Assembly (NCBI RefSeq): GCF_028453695.1
Contig: NC_135777.1
Coordinates: 12,203,714 to 12,267,713 of the forward strand
Length of the DNA: 64,000 nucleotides
Origin: Augochlora pura
Taxonomy: Eukaryota > Arthropoda > Insecta > Hymenoptera > Halictidae
Direction: 5' to 3'
Position 1 is the first letter of the stretch. Every line of letters begins with the position of its first letter. The notes beneath the pieces were generated by a model that had not been told where the DNA came from, made no database searches, and saw only the letters and a program-made list of their open reading frames with translations. A program made the position numbers and the translations under genes. This document shows, piece after piece, positions 11,450-21,160 of this stretch.

Positions 11450-11580
11450 TCCAGGAAAATAATGGATTCCTGATGTCATTAGCTCGGTTGCCTCGCGCCA
11501 GTTGATCTTGTCTCTCATTGGTCACTGTTTTCCGTTAATAACTCGTAGACAAAGTTGCGCATTGTATTTGCGCTAATTAG
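11450..11580 (+). mobile_element. Deleted MITE copy, local CATTTGAAGTAAC family
   Basis: It joins the left-end motif TGGATTCCTGATGTCATT directly to the right-interior motifs TCTCATTGGTCACTGTTTTC and CGTTAATAACTCGTAGAC, so the centre is deleted. Both motifs occur in the complete copy at 63013-63328. Confidence 0.65.
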
Positions 11581-11612
11581 TATTGTAAAAATATCAGTGT
11601 CTTACACATACA

Positions 11613-11866
11613 GATATCAGTTTCGTTATATGAATTTGAAATCCTTGATTAATACTATCTTGAAAATTGTAATTAAGTACGCAGGCGATAAAAATGACCG
11701 GTTAATGTAATTACCCACGTTAGCGATACTTAAAATAATAGTAACAATAGTTATCTACATGTAAGTAATTACATTAACTAGTCATTTTTACGGTCTTCTT
11801 ATTTAATTACAGTTTTTAAGATATTATTGATCAAGGATTGAATGCTGGTCTAACGAAACTGATATA
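11613..11866. mobile_element. Foldback MITE with about 95-bp inverted arms
   Basis: The left arm runs from TATCAGTTTCGTTA through AATCCTTGATTAATA and AAAAATGACCGGTTAATGTA to ATTAC. Its reverse complement follows on the right with a few mismatches, ending TAACGAAACTGATA. A TA-rich edge flanks each end. It directly abuts the MITE at 11865-12222. No coding capacity. Confidence 0.8.
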
Positions 11867-12222
11867 CAGAGTTATCCGTAATTATGGAAACACCGGGAAA
11901 TGGGGGGTTCCTGAAGCCATTTCAAGTAACCTTTTCCTTTGACGAAATGCAATCCGCGGCTTTGTTAACGAGTTATTAATGACAAAAGATTGTTGCGCGC
12001 GCACGAGGATTCAACCTGCTGCTACGCGCGCGTGTCAGCTGATTGAAGCCGGGTCGAGACTGCTTTGAACCACGATCAAAGTAACGAACAAGGATGTTGT
12101 AAATTTCCTGTTAATTTCAAAAATGTCACAAATATTATTAATGGAAAAGTCACCCATTCAGTTGCAAATGTTGGAATCCATTTCCCCATTTCCCGGTGTT
12201 TCCATAATTACGGTTAACCCTA
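11865..12222. mobile_element. MITE in the GTPase intron or 3' region
   Basis: The termini CCGTAATTATGGAAACACCG and CGGTGTTTCCATAATTACGG are perfect inverted repeats. Inside are AAGCCATTTCAAGTAACC, ATGCAATCCGCGGC and TAACGAGTTATTAATGA, shared with the copies at 13431 and 47889. It lies just downstream of the splice donor of GTPase exon 2, so it should be inside that gene's next intron. Confidence 0.85.
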
Positions 12223-12425
12223 TATGCATATGCATGATGCTGATATTTTAACGTGTAAGTAATATATACAATATATTTATAATTATATTTAAATAATATA
12301 TATTAAACATATAGCGGTACAGTGTCATATTGGTATTTCGGTTTCTATGGAAATTGCGAAGGTAGAACCGAAAAATACCGGCACGTGTCCCTGGCTGAAC
12401 CTCTAATCCAAGAGTGTTGTGATAC

Positions 12426-12571
12426 CTGATAATCGGATCGTTGTTCTCGGACTTCTTCAAAACACTGCTTAACGCACTCGAAACTGGGCTTCGAGGTTGT
12501 GGCGTAGACCAACAGGAACGCATGTGCGGTGGCTATGCTGAGTCTCCTCATGGCCGGAAACTGGAGGTCGC
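12426..12571 (-). CDS. Ras-family small GTPase (Rhes/Di-Ras-like), coding exon 2
   Basis: Read on the minus strand, this exon follows a ccag acceptor and completes the split Gly codon of exon 1. The join reads DTAG|DLQFPAMRRLSI, then HAFLLVYATTSKPSFECVK and a helix ending QRSDYQ. The FPAMRRLSI segment (switch II and following helix) is characteristic of the Rhes/Dexras and Di-Ras branches. The exon is 146 nt and ends CAG|GTATCA, a plausible donor in phase 0. Exons 1+2 give exactly 111 codons. The NKxD and SAK guanine-binding motifs and the C-terminus must be in later exons. No such exon was recognised at 1-12420, so they probably lie outside the window. No CAAX box can be judged. Confidence 0.88.
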
Positions 12572-12640
12572 CTGGAATTGCAAGAGACAATGATGGATTC
12601 GCCTAGAACGGGGCTAGAGACTTCGGTCGGCTTAGCTTAC

Positions 12641-12827
12641 CCGCCGTATCTAAAAGATCCACCTTGAGTGTGAGTGTGCCCAGCGCGCATTCCCTTGAGT
12701 AGAGGTCCTCGACAGTGGGTCTGTACCTTTCGCAGAATCCTTGGCCGAGTAGGCGACGTATGATCGAGCTTTTGCCGACGCCGGCACCACCCAGCACCAC
12801 CAACCTGATCCTTTCGAGATCAGTCAT
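12641..12827 (-). CDS. Ras-family small GTPase (Rhes/Di-Ras-like), coding exon 1
   Basis: The frame starts at an ATG with A at -3 and an in-frame TAG four codons upstream, so the start is well fixed. The 62 codons contain the P-loop GGAGVGKSS (residues 13-21), the effector loop YRPTVEDLYSRE with Thr38, and DLLDTA before a GTAAGC donor that splits the Gly codon of the DTAG box. These are the nucleotide-binding motifs of a membrane-signalling Ras-type switch. Compared with Ras, Gly12 is replaced by Ala15 here, and after splicing Gln61 becomes Asp64. Both changes are expected to weaken intrinsic GTP hydrolysis, as in atypical Ras relatives. The 69-bp intron (12572-12640) has GT..AG ends. Confidence 0.9.
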
Positions 12828-13430
12828 CGTCGGTGCCTACAATTCGCTTGTTTCCCGCTGTTTCTTTCGTTATTCTGTTCCTTCAGCTACGATTTAAAGC
12901 GCAGACACGCGAACGCGAACAGGACCGCGATCGCGAACCGATCGATTCAAGAAGGCATTAGCGACCGCGCATCTGAATCCTACAACCCGCAACCTGGCAC
13001 CGACAAATCGACAGCCCGCTCGATCCGCTGCCAGCCGGGATAGTCGAATTAGATAACCAATCTCGTCTACAAATCTAATATCGCCCTCCTCTATTTCTCC
13101 CTTTTTTTTTACGGCCAAGATTCCGTCTCGCTTCTCCACCTCGGTTGATTGGACTCGATTCCTCGACGTTAACTCGATTTTCCTTAGACCCCCGCGGTAG
13201 ATACTTTCGACGCAGCTTCGATCGCTATCGAAGGTCTGCCCGTTTTTCCCCGGTCTGCCCGTATCCGTCGTTCCTCCTGCAACAATCCAAGGAGATTTTT
13301 CATCGATCAGTTGTTTGAGAATAATCTTTTCCGGGGTGTACAGCTGTATCGATCCCTTTCTTCCAGTCACTTTCGAACGTTCCCACGGTTCTGGTAACCC
13401 GACATGTACTGCTGTAGTACGCTGTGGTCG
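12828..13430 (-). promoter_or_regulatory. Probable 5' UTR and promoter-proximal region of the GTPase gene
   Basis: This CpG-rich block lies directly upstream of the GTPase start. It can be read as a 187-residue minus-strand open frame (12894-13457), but that frame shows no recognisable domain and its first residues fall inside a MITE inverted repeat. It is better explained as GC-rich untranslated or regulatory DNA. No TATA box or defined transcription start was identified. Confidence 0.45.
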
Positions 13431-13869
13431 TACACAGGCCGTACCAAAATTATACATACTCCGGGAAATGAGGGGTTCCTGATGCCATTTTCAGTAACCT
13501 TTTCCTTTGCTGAAATGCAATCTCCGGCTTTGTTAACGAGTTATTAATGAAAAAACAGTGGCGAATGAGAGGCGCGCGCGCGAGATTCAACCTGCTGCTA
13601 CGCGCGCGAATCTGCAAGCTGAAACCTATCTCATTCCGGGGCGCGACGGAAGGAGAGGGTAGCGCTCCGGCTTTTAACCGTGTTCGAAATAACGAACAAG
13701 GATTTTATGAATTTTCTATTAATTTCAAAAATTTCACAAATATTATTAATGAAAAACTCACCTATTCAGTTTCGCGGATTGCATTTCAGTAAAGGAAAAG
13801 GTTATTTGAAATGGCATCAGGAACCCCTCATTTCTCGGAGTACGTATAATTTTGGTACATCCTGTATAT
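13431..13869. mobile_element. MITE upstream of the GTPase gene
   Basis: The ends GTACCAAAATTATACATACT and its mirror AGTACGTATAATTTTGGTAC flank shared family motifs, GAGGGGTTCCTGATGCCATT on the left and its complement on the right. The core holds CpG-rich gcgcgcgcg runs and two cctgctgctacgcgcg motifs related to the copy at 11865. It is a non-autonomous element with about 85-bp arms. Confidence 0.85.
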
Positions 13870-13887
13870 ATATATATATATATATAT
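13865..13887. repeat. (TA)n microsatellite
   Basis: About eleven uninterrupted TA units directly abut the right end of the MITE at 13431-13869. TA is the likely target site of that element. Confidence 0.9.
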
Positions 13888-13889
13888 CG

Positions 13890-15250
13890 AAATCGCTTGA
13901 TTTTGATGGGAGCTATAAGCAATTAAAGATCGCAAAAATCGCAATTTCTCACGAATTTCTATCGAAATAAATTATTTTTACGTCTTTCAGTGACTGTAGC
14001 TTGATTATACAAGTTCAATTAACTCAAGACATCTCGGAAATTTGGGTGGTAACCAAGATCAACGTGTGCGATGGGACATTATTGGGTGAGAAATCCAATG
14101 AGTTGAAAACAATATATTTGTCATTGATGTCTGAGTTTTTGTCCTAAAGTTTGTTTTTTTTTATAAAATATTTCAATTCATCGTAAAAATCGTACAAAGT
14201 TATGAATTGTGAACCTTACAATTGTTCCTGTAATATTCCTACGCCTATGCTAAAGTTTAACTCCTTTGACTAAAATTCTTGGAATGAAACTTATAATACG
14301 ATGATATTACCTTATTAAGTTTTTAATTTCTTGCAGATAGCCTCCTGATTAACATAAACCCAAACATGATATAATTTGGACAAATATTTATGATTACATA
14401 AAATAAAATCAATCACGATTGAATAAATGTCGTTTAAAACATGTCGTGGTTGGTTTCAATTTAATTGGGACCATCTGATCAATATATGAAAAAAATTTTC
14501 ATATACAAAAAATTAGGAACAAAAATGTTAAGATATCAGTTTTAGTCTAACATTATTGTGTATTTGTATTAGTACACCGTTATGTTGGCCGCTAGCTTTA
14601 TGTTTGTCGATTGCTTCGATTTTCGATCGTGCTATGTCTCTCTCATACATATACACTAGATTCTGGTAACCATAAAAGGCGAGCCACGAGGCTTAAAAAA
14701 TCGTTTCTCGTTTGCCTGAATTGTCCATTTTCGATTCCAAGCTGCAGGTCTACATATTAGGGAGAATTTACTGTACTGTGCCATGGAGCAGGGGTAGGTG
14801 TGTCGCCAGCGAAAACTGGTAGCCTGTACCCTATGCAGTGTGTGCCAGCGAAACTGGATTGTCTACAAACAGTAGCGTGTGCGTTCGGCTCGACGATATG
14901 CGTTGCGCGCCGATTAAAACCAGTCCCTCCGACGCGCCGTCAGACGCGAGTACAATGGACTGAAACGAAACGGAAAGGCCTTGCGTTACTAGTTCTCGAC
15001 GCGCGCTTTGTGTCTTGCTGCCTACCGGTAGTATCGGGTTCAATCGTTTCTTTCCCTGTTGTTTGACGCCACCGTTACAATGTCGGTCTGTTACATGAGT
15101 AACGTAATGCTACAGTATTCGAAAGAACTATAACTTTTGCGAAGTATAAAATAATTGTATGCCTTATTAATGTGGACAAAAATACATTCTGTGATAACAA
15201 TGTGGCACAATATGCAATTTTATTAATTTTTACAAATACAGTGATAGCAT
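13890..15250. other. Non-coding stretch with one CpG-rich patch
   Basis: It is AT-rich up to about 14780. The patch at 14790-15065 is CpG-rich and contains two cagcgaaa-ctgg copies. No protein domain was recognised on either strand. Confidence 0.35.
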
Positions 15251-15253
15251 GAT

Positions 15254-15337
15254 TATACAAAGTGCCCCAAAAATGTCTAACAATCCGGAAATGGGAAATA
15301 CTTGAGGTTATTTCAAGCAACTTCTTCCTTTTGTTAC
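15254..15337 (+). mobile_element. MITE left half cut by an LTR insertion
   Basis: It begins TATACAAAGTGCCCCAAAAA, then TGTCTAACAATCCGGAAATG and GGTTATTTCAAGCAAC, matching the left end of 63013-63328. It stops at the GTAC target duplication of the solo LTR at 15342, which therefore inserted later. Confidence 0.7.
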
Positions 15338-15341
15338 GTAC

Positions 15342-15612
15342 TGTTATGCTGTGAGAAGAAGGAAAAGGATCTCTCAAGTCTTTGTAGTCTTCCCCGCTGT
15401 CGGTGACTCCTATTGTGCGAGGGTATAAAAGTGCGTGCTTCGCTATGCTCGAGATTCATTTTGGTAGTGATTAGTTCAGCGCGATCTTCACCTTATAACA
15501 AAGTTTTTTGTAAAACCGCATTTGTGGCTTATTCCGTGTAAAAACTCTAACCGTTCAGCGGGGAATACTATGGAGTTTCGAAAAACCCTTTCCTTCTCCT
15601 TATGGCATAACA
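15342..15612 (+). repeat. Solo LTR with GTAC target duplication
   Basis: The 271-bp segment begins TGTTATGCTGTGAG and ends TATGGCATAACA, and is flanked by GTAC at 15338-15341 and 15613-15616. A TATAAAAG box lies about 80 bases in. Ends, TATA box and a 4-bp duplication fit a Gypsy-type LTR left after recombination. Its reverse complement resembles the segment at 19085-19448. Confidence 0.75.
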
Positions 15613-15616
15613 GTAC

Positions 15617-15955
15617 TGTTATGCCGTGAAGGAGGAAAGGATGTAAGGTCCCTCGAGAAAACACCCTTCTCTTAACAATGTGGAGTTTATTAGAATAGGT
15701 CACAAACAGAATTCACAAGAAAGTAACTTCACCAGTTTTCGGATCTGCACGAGCCTGGCGCGAGTGTAAGAGTGGGCGCATTTTGAGTTCCGACTCCTTT
15801 TATGTATTCCTATCGGATGGACTTTGGCCTTTCCGCATTGGTCATAGGCCACGTAAGTCTATGACCAATAGTTCAAGGTTTGAAATTTCAGCAAAACAGG
15901 GCAGATTCATCCTGTTTTGCTCGGTACCTTATCTTGGGGGTGACACAGCATAACA
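15617..15955 (-). repeat. LTR of a minus-oriented LTR retrotransposon (3' LTR)
   Basis: It begins TGTTATGCCGTGAAGGAGGA and ends GACACAGCATAACA, again TG..CA with short inverted ends. Immediately beyond its right end lies a pyrimidine run (15956-15966) that on the minus strand is a polypurine tract abutting the LTR start. That places the element body to the right, read on the minus strand. Confidence 0.65.
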
Positions 15956-15966
15956 CCCCCTCCCTT
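15956..15966 (-). promoter_or_regulatory. Polypurine tract of the minus-oriented LTR element
   Basis: The minus strand reads a run of A/G (agggaggggg) ending exactly at the LTR boundary, the expected position of the plus-strand primer of an LTR retrotransposon. Confidence 0.6.
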
Positions 15967-16190
15967 ATGATTAAGAAAATTCTTAATTAGTTTAAAATTA
16001 AGAATTTTCTTCTTATACGGTTTTAATAAAGTAGGAGGGTCTCCCTTAATTTCTGAATGTGTCGGTGATGTTTCATGTGTTGTTACAGAAGTTGATGGCT
16101 GTTGAAAGTGTACTGTATATTGTGTTTGTGGAGATGTGTTTATACTCTGAGTACCTCCATTATTGAAACAATTATAATAATTACAAGGTG
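15967..16190 (-). mobile_element. Internal remnant of the minus-oriented LTR element
   Basis: This is the region next to the polypurine tract. It includes a small hairpin (aagaaaattcttaatt and its mirror at 15973-16013). No pol or env motif was recognised. It is cut off by the R1-like fragment starting near 16192. Confidence 0.4.
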
Positions 16191-16191
16191 T

Positions 16192-17105
16192 AATTAGGAG
16201 GTAGCGCTGGCTCGGAGGTTGCGTCGAAAGACGACTGCCGAGTTAGCCGCCTCCGTGATTGAGAGGCAGGAGGAGGTTATGAGGGTTGTCTCTACCTCCA
16301 GAAGTAAAAAATATGGTGGGACTCACACCCTAAGGGCTGCCGCTCAGACTACTAAGGCGGCTATCGCTGAGCTGGCGACACGGTCGGCCTCTAACGCCAC
16401 GGCAGCTTTGGAGATCGAAAATGCCCTCCTCAAGAGTCAAATGGCGGAGCTGGCTAAGGAGGTAGCCAGGCTCCGTCAGACAGTGGACAGGCCGGCTGCG
16501 ACGCAAATGCCGTCATCAATGCCACCCGTGGCACGGCAGTCCATACAGTCCGACAGTCCATCCACAGGGGTCCGTTTTAGGCCCACTGTTGTGGGACCTC
16601 GGATATAATTCCGTTCTGAAGGCCCCCTTCCCTGACGGGGGCACTACAGTCTGCTATGCAGACGACACTTTCGTGGTCACCGTCGGAGACTTCTTTAAGA
16701 GGACCATCCGACGAGCGGAGATCGCGGTGGCGGCCGTCGTCGCGAGGATACGCGATCTGGAGTTGAGGATTGCCCCTGAAAAGACCGAGGCTATCTGGTT
16801 CAAGAGGCCTCGGTGCAGGGCACCCCCGAGATCGTGGGTCCGGGTGGAAGGAGCCTGCGTGGAGATGAGGTCCGAGATGAGGTATCTCGGGCTGACCCTC
16901 GACAGCCACTGGAGTTTCGGGGCGCATTTCGACCGCCTCATTCCCCGAGTGGAGAGGGCGGCGGCTTGCATGAACCGCCATTTGCCCAATCTCGGGGGAC
17001 CCGGGGATGCGGTGCGCCGCTTATATTTGGGCGTGGTGCGATCCATGATCATGTACGGGGCCCCAGTATGGACACCTGCGGTCCTGGCTGGCCGGCGTAG
17101 GAGAC
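16192..17105 (+). pseudogene. R1-clade retrotransposon copy with ORF1 joined to late ORF2
   Basis: The first open frame (about 16195-16608) is ORF1-like, Ala/Arg-rich with a leucine/alanine coiled coil (ENALLKSQMAELAKEVARLR). At about 16590-16610 the sequence jumps to ORF2. A frame encodes GTTVCYADDTFVV, the RT catalytic YADD box with both Asp, then AAVVARIRDLELRIAPEKTE, RYLGLTLDSHWSFGAHF and VRSMIMYGAPVW. All ORF1 zinc knuckles, the endonuclease and the first half of RT are missing. The reading frame is otherwise intact and better preserved than the copies at 2.2-5.7 kb. Homology ends near 17105 without a 3' UTR. It cannot be autonomous. Confidence 0.8.
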
Positions 17106-19084
17106 TTAGAAAGATCCTACTATTTTTCAAATCAGTTTTATGCTTTCCTTCGTTGGTTTAAAATAAATTGTTTTATATTCAGGTACGTATTTTACATGAA
17201 AATGTCTTCAATTAAACTTACGGAAATTAAAAATGAATAACGGTTATTGTTTAAATCGTAGCCGTTAGCGGAGTGTTTTTCCCTAACGTGATTTCTATGC
17301 CTATTGTGCCGCGTGAACCCCGGACGGTGCCTTTCAAGGGGAGTCCGCGAGCTAATAGTAGTAGATAGAAAAACCGTGCTAATATACTTGATTTCAAGCG
17401 CGATAGATATAAGTGACAGTCAACGCCGCGTGTCGGCTAATCAGGATAGCACGACGTTAGCGCAGTTGACTGCGAACACTCACAATTTAACAGTCACCAG
17501 AGAAGATTGAGAAGATAGTCGGGAGATACCACTCGAGTACAGTTAGCAGACAGTTTCTTGCTGCGAATCGTACGTGGCGATTTCTCTATCGACTCATTCA
17601 CGCTGTCTTGAGAGCAAGTTCGAGCGGAGCACACATTGCTACCGATTAACGAACAATAAGTCTTTCGATAGAAAAACTCTGTGTAGACAGGTTACATTAC
17701 ATCTTGAGAGCCAGCTCGTCCGGAGCAGCTATTGCTGCAACCACGAACCACAACGCTTTTTTAACAGTTATTTTCTTCATTACAAAGTATACGTTACAAT
17801 TAAAATTTTTTGTTTCAAAGAAAATTTCTAGAAAATTCAAGATTATATTAACATGAATTTTTAATTAGGTTTTAACATTTCTTATTTGATCCGAGTCGAT
17901 TTTTATTTAGTATTTCAAAGGCATCGCATTTAACAGTTGCTGATTAATACCAATTAAAAGTTGTTTAATTGAATGGAATAAGAAAATCAATCGAATACTG
18001 GAAAGTATGTTTAAAGTAGTTAATGAACAACTCATCGAGGGAATCGAAGATTGTAAAATATCCAATCAATAACTTTTCTCAGTTCTATTCATTAATTTGT
18101 CAAACATATTTCTGATGATACTTCTTATGGGCTGTATCGTTCTTTCTGTGTTATAAGGGTGATAGTAAAAAACTGAGAAATTAGGTTGTTAATAAATTGC
18201 GGATTACATACATTGCGACAAAAAGGAATAGATAAAATACAAAACAGTCACGCCATTAAAAGAATTTAGCAGTTCGATTATATTATTTATAACTTATTGA
18301 AATTATTCAAGACCTGAATAAGTAACTATTCATTTCCTGCTTTTTGTAATAAATGCACAGAATATTTGTTTTGCATAAATATACCCGGTTAAAATGACGC
18401 AGTATCCGTAGTTTGTGTGTTCATTAAAACCGCTCGCTTTTTGGTAGTTAAATATGTCTCTACAGTTGCCGGCAAATATGAAAACTGCGACAGTAATAAA
18501 TAATTTTAATGGTGCCTATCTCTTTGCACAAAATCTTAAAGAATAATTCAGAAAGAACACTTCCGTTTGTGCTTTCTAAAGCAGGTTAACTTAGGTAACC
18601 GACTAATAAAATTGAATCTTTTTTTCACGAATCATAAACTGTTTTGTGCTTTAGAGATACGTTCCTGAAATTTCACTGCGTTTGTAGTATTGACAGTTGC
18701 CGTAATCCATTTTGAACAAATATGTCGCGTGATGACGTTTGTCATCAATGTGTCAAACACAAATCAATCCCTCAAATATCTACTGAATAGTCGTAAGTAC
18801 GTATATTGATCAGGATAAAAAATGAACAGTCGTTAAAATTTCAAACAGGTAAAACAGTCCGACATAAAATCTCAGTTCGAAAAACAAATTTTAATTCGTG
18901 TATTACGTAAAGGATATATGTATTGCCATTCTGAAAATCATGGATAATCTAAATATTAACACCTATATTTAGCAATCTAGCTGAGAATTATCAATGCGTG
19001 CAATGCGCGTGATGCGCGTTTGCGTTTGGTGTGGGTGTGTGTGTGTGTGACCGATTTATCGAGTTTGCTGCATGCTTGTGTACA
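17106..19084. other. Non-coding; includes a CpG-bearing patch with a diverged tandem duplication
   Basis: Between 17270 and 17760 the DNA is CpG-bearing. It contains two diverged copies of about 96 bases beginning cttgagagcaagttcgagcg (17608) and cttgagagccagctcgtccg (17704). The rest is AT-rich. A short (GT)n run lies near 19034-19050. No coding motif was recognised. Confidence 0.45.
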
Positions 19085-19448
19085 TGTTACGCCGTGAGGA
19101 GAAGGCAAAGGATCTCTCAAAACTTCGTAGTCTTCCCCGCTGGACGGTTAGAGTTTTTAAACGGAATAAGCCACAAACGGAGTTTTACAAAGAACTTTAT
19201 TATAAAGTGAAAATCACGCCTAACTACGTATTGCCAAAATGATGCTCCAACCACAGTGAGGCATGCATTTTTATACCTTCGGACAATAGGAGTCACCGAA
19301 CTTTGGTCACCTAGACCCGATGCAGTTTCTAGGTCGAGACGGGGCAAAGTATGACCCATGCTTTTGATGACGCAGTACTTTGGCAAAAATGACACACAGG
19401 TCAGCCTAATCGGTGACTCATGGAAGATGTTTGAGGTAGTACATAACA
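19085..19448 (-). repeat. LTR-like element related to the solo LTR at 15342
   Basis: It starts TGTTACGCCGTGAGGAGAAG and shares TAGTCTTCCCCGCTG, CGGTTAGAGTTTTTA and GGAATAAGCCACAAA with the reverse complement of 15342-15612. It ends near acataaca. A tttttatacc box mirrors the TATA box of the other copy. Flanking duplications are not clear. Confidence 0.65.
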
Positions 19449-20499
19449 CTACAATTAATAAGCGAAAAATTCATTCAGTTAATAAATATGGAATAAGGAT
19501 ACAACTTTTATCCATTATTCATTACTCGTGAATAAAATTATTCGTTCAAATAATTATTTAGATAAAAAATTATTCGAATAGCACCTAATTCTGATTGAAG
19601 TTATAGTGATCCTAGTAAATAGTGATCCCAGTAAATAGTAAGAAAGTGATCTTTATAATTTATTTAAACCCTTAACGCTCAAATTTTTTATACTACGAGC
19701 ACATTAAAAGAACAAAGAACGGTTCTAAAACGTATAAACTTGATTAAACTCGCAACAATGTTTGATTTTCTATACATACGCAAGAGCTTCTGAAACAAGG
19801 AAATCGAATGACGTCGAGTTTCTCTCCACAATCATGTGAATACAAGTTAACAAATTGACTTACAGTTCTGGAATGAGACGTATACATGGAAATTATTATA
19901 ATCAAATATCAAATATATCCTTTTGTAAATCACATTCATGTTATTTCGAATCGTATTCACCTTTTTGCGAAACAAATTCACCGTCTCATAAATGAAGTTA
20001 GCCCTTATTCGAATCAAATAGGTACTTCCATTTTATTTTCTTGAAATATTTGTAATAAAAATCGGGACCGACGTGATTTTGTTGTTTTGAATTTTCTAAT
20101 TTCACTGTAAGTGTGTAACATTGAACCTGAAATACTCATTTAACAGTAAATGATATATTCTTAAGGATAGCAATTGCTAAAAACTGTTTAATAATATTTA
20201 CGAACAAAACGCTTTTTCTAAATGATGGCTCTTATGGAGGCTTACATTTTCAAACAACTATGCATAATTCATTCGCTTTCATACAGTTTCCATAACAATC
20301 CTGAAAACGATTTGCAAAAACTATTCAATATTGTATTTCTATTATTTTACTCTCGAGTCATCTAAAAAATGAATTCGATTTGCAAAAGAACGTATTTGAT
20401 TTTGGAAAAATGAATGTGATCACTAAAGGACGAATTTTATTTGGAGAAAGGTGAATATAATGTGCAAAGGAAATAATATACAATGGATATCCTGTATTA
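19449..20499. other. AT-rich non-coding stretch
   Basis: Short frames only; no domain, hairpin or repeat recognised. Confidence 0.4.
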
Positions 20500-20690
20500 G
20501 GGAAATTGAACTACTGATTAATCTACAAAAGTATTAAGATACTTGCTGATTTAGTATAAATTTAAATTTCTCATTCAGTCTTAAGTAATTTTTTATGTTT
20601 AGTATTAAATTTATGTGGAATCGTTTCGTTGAAAGTACATATTAAGTTAGAAATGTTTGTTACTTATGCAATTCGTTTACGCATGTACTG
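20500..20690 (-). mobile_element. Tc1-like terminal-region remnant, homologous to 32130-32280
   Basis: The motifs TGCTGATTTAGTATAAAT, GTATTA.....TATG.. ATCGT, and AAGTTAGAAATGTTTGT occur in the same order at 32130-32280, where they form the end of a minus-oriented Tc1-like relic. No transposase motif is present here. Confidence 0.55.
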
Positions 20691-20814
20691 CGTTGTAGGG
20701 TCTTTTCGGACTATGAAAGGTAGAATGGTCGAGAGTGCAAGTTATAAAATACAGAATGAATGAGACAGATGTGTACAGAGTGTTCGGGCAACTTCGAGTG
20801 ACCTGGAATCATTG

Positions 20815-21160
20815 CTTAAGTTCCTTCAGATCCTGTGTGGCTGAAAGATAAAGCGTGAGCAATTGAAAGAGAAATAAGTAAAGAAAGAGAGAGAATGAAC
20901 AAGGAGGAGACAGAGTGCGAAAGAGTGTATGCAAGAGAGAGGAAATGGTAGGATAATGAAGGAAAAGATTGTAAAATCCTGCGAAGTTTTTTGTGCATTG
21001 CCATAGTTGTTGCGTTGACGTTGTTGCTTAAATCGTAGGTGGTGGTTGTACGATATTATTAATTAACTGTTACTTTTATTCTTAGTCAACATTGTTATTG
21101 CCGTCTGCTATATTACCACGGTGTTTCGTGGAATTTCCGAACAATAATCCTTACATTATT
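20815..21160 (+). repeat. Purine-rich dispersed repeat, homologous to 46145-46620
   Basis: It shares ATCCTGTGTGGCTGAAAGAT, the gaaagaga-rich tract, a ggtaggataatg motif and TTACCACGGTGTTTCGTGG with 46145-46620. The conserved ccacgg-gtttcgtgg near the end is a small palindrome. It probably derives from an LTR element leader, but no coding part is attached. Confidence 0.6.

Noticed and set aside
12894..13457. 187-codon minus-strand open frame upstream of the GTPase
   Set aside because: No domain recognised, its start lies in a MITE inverted repeat, and GC-rich 5' sequence explains the openness.
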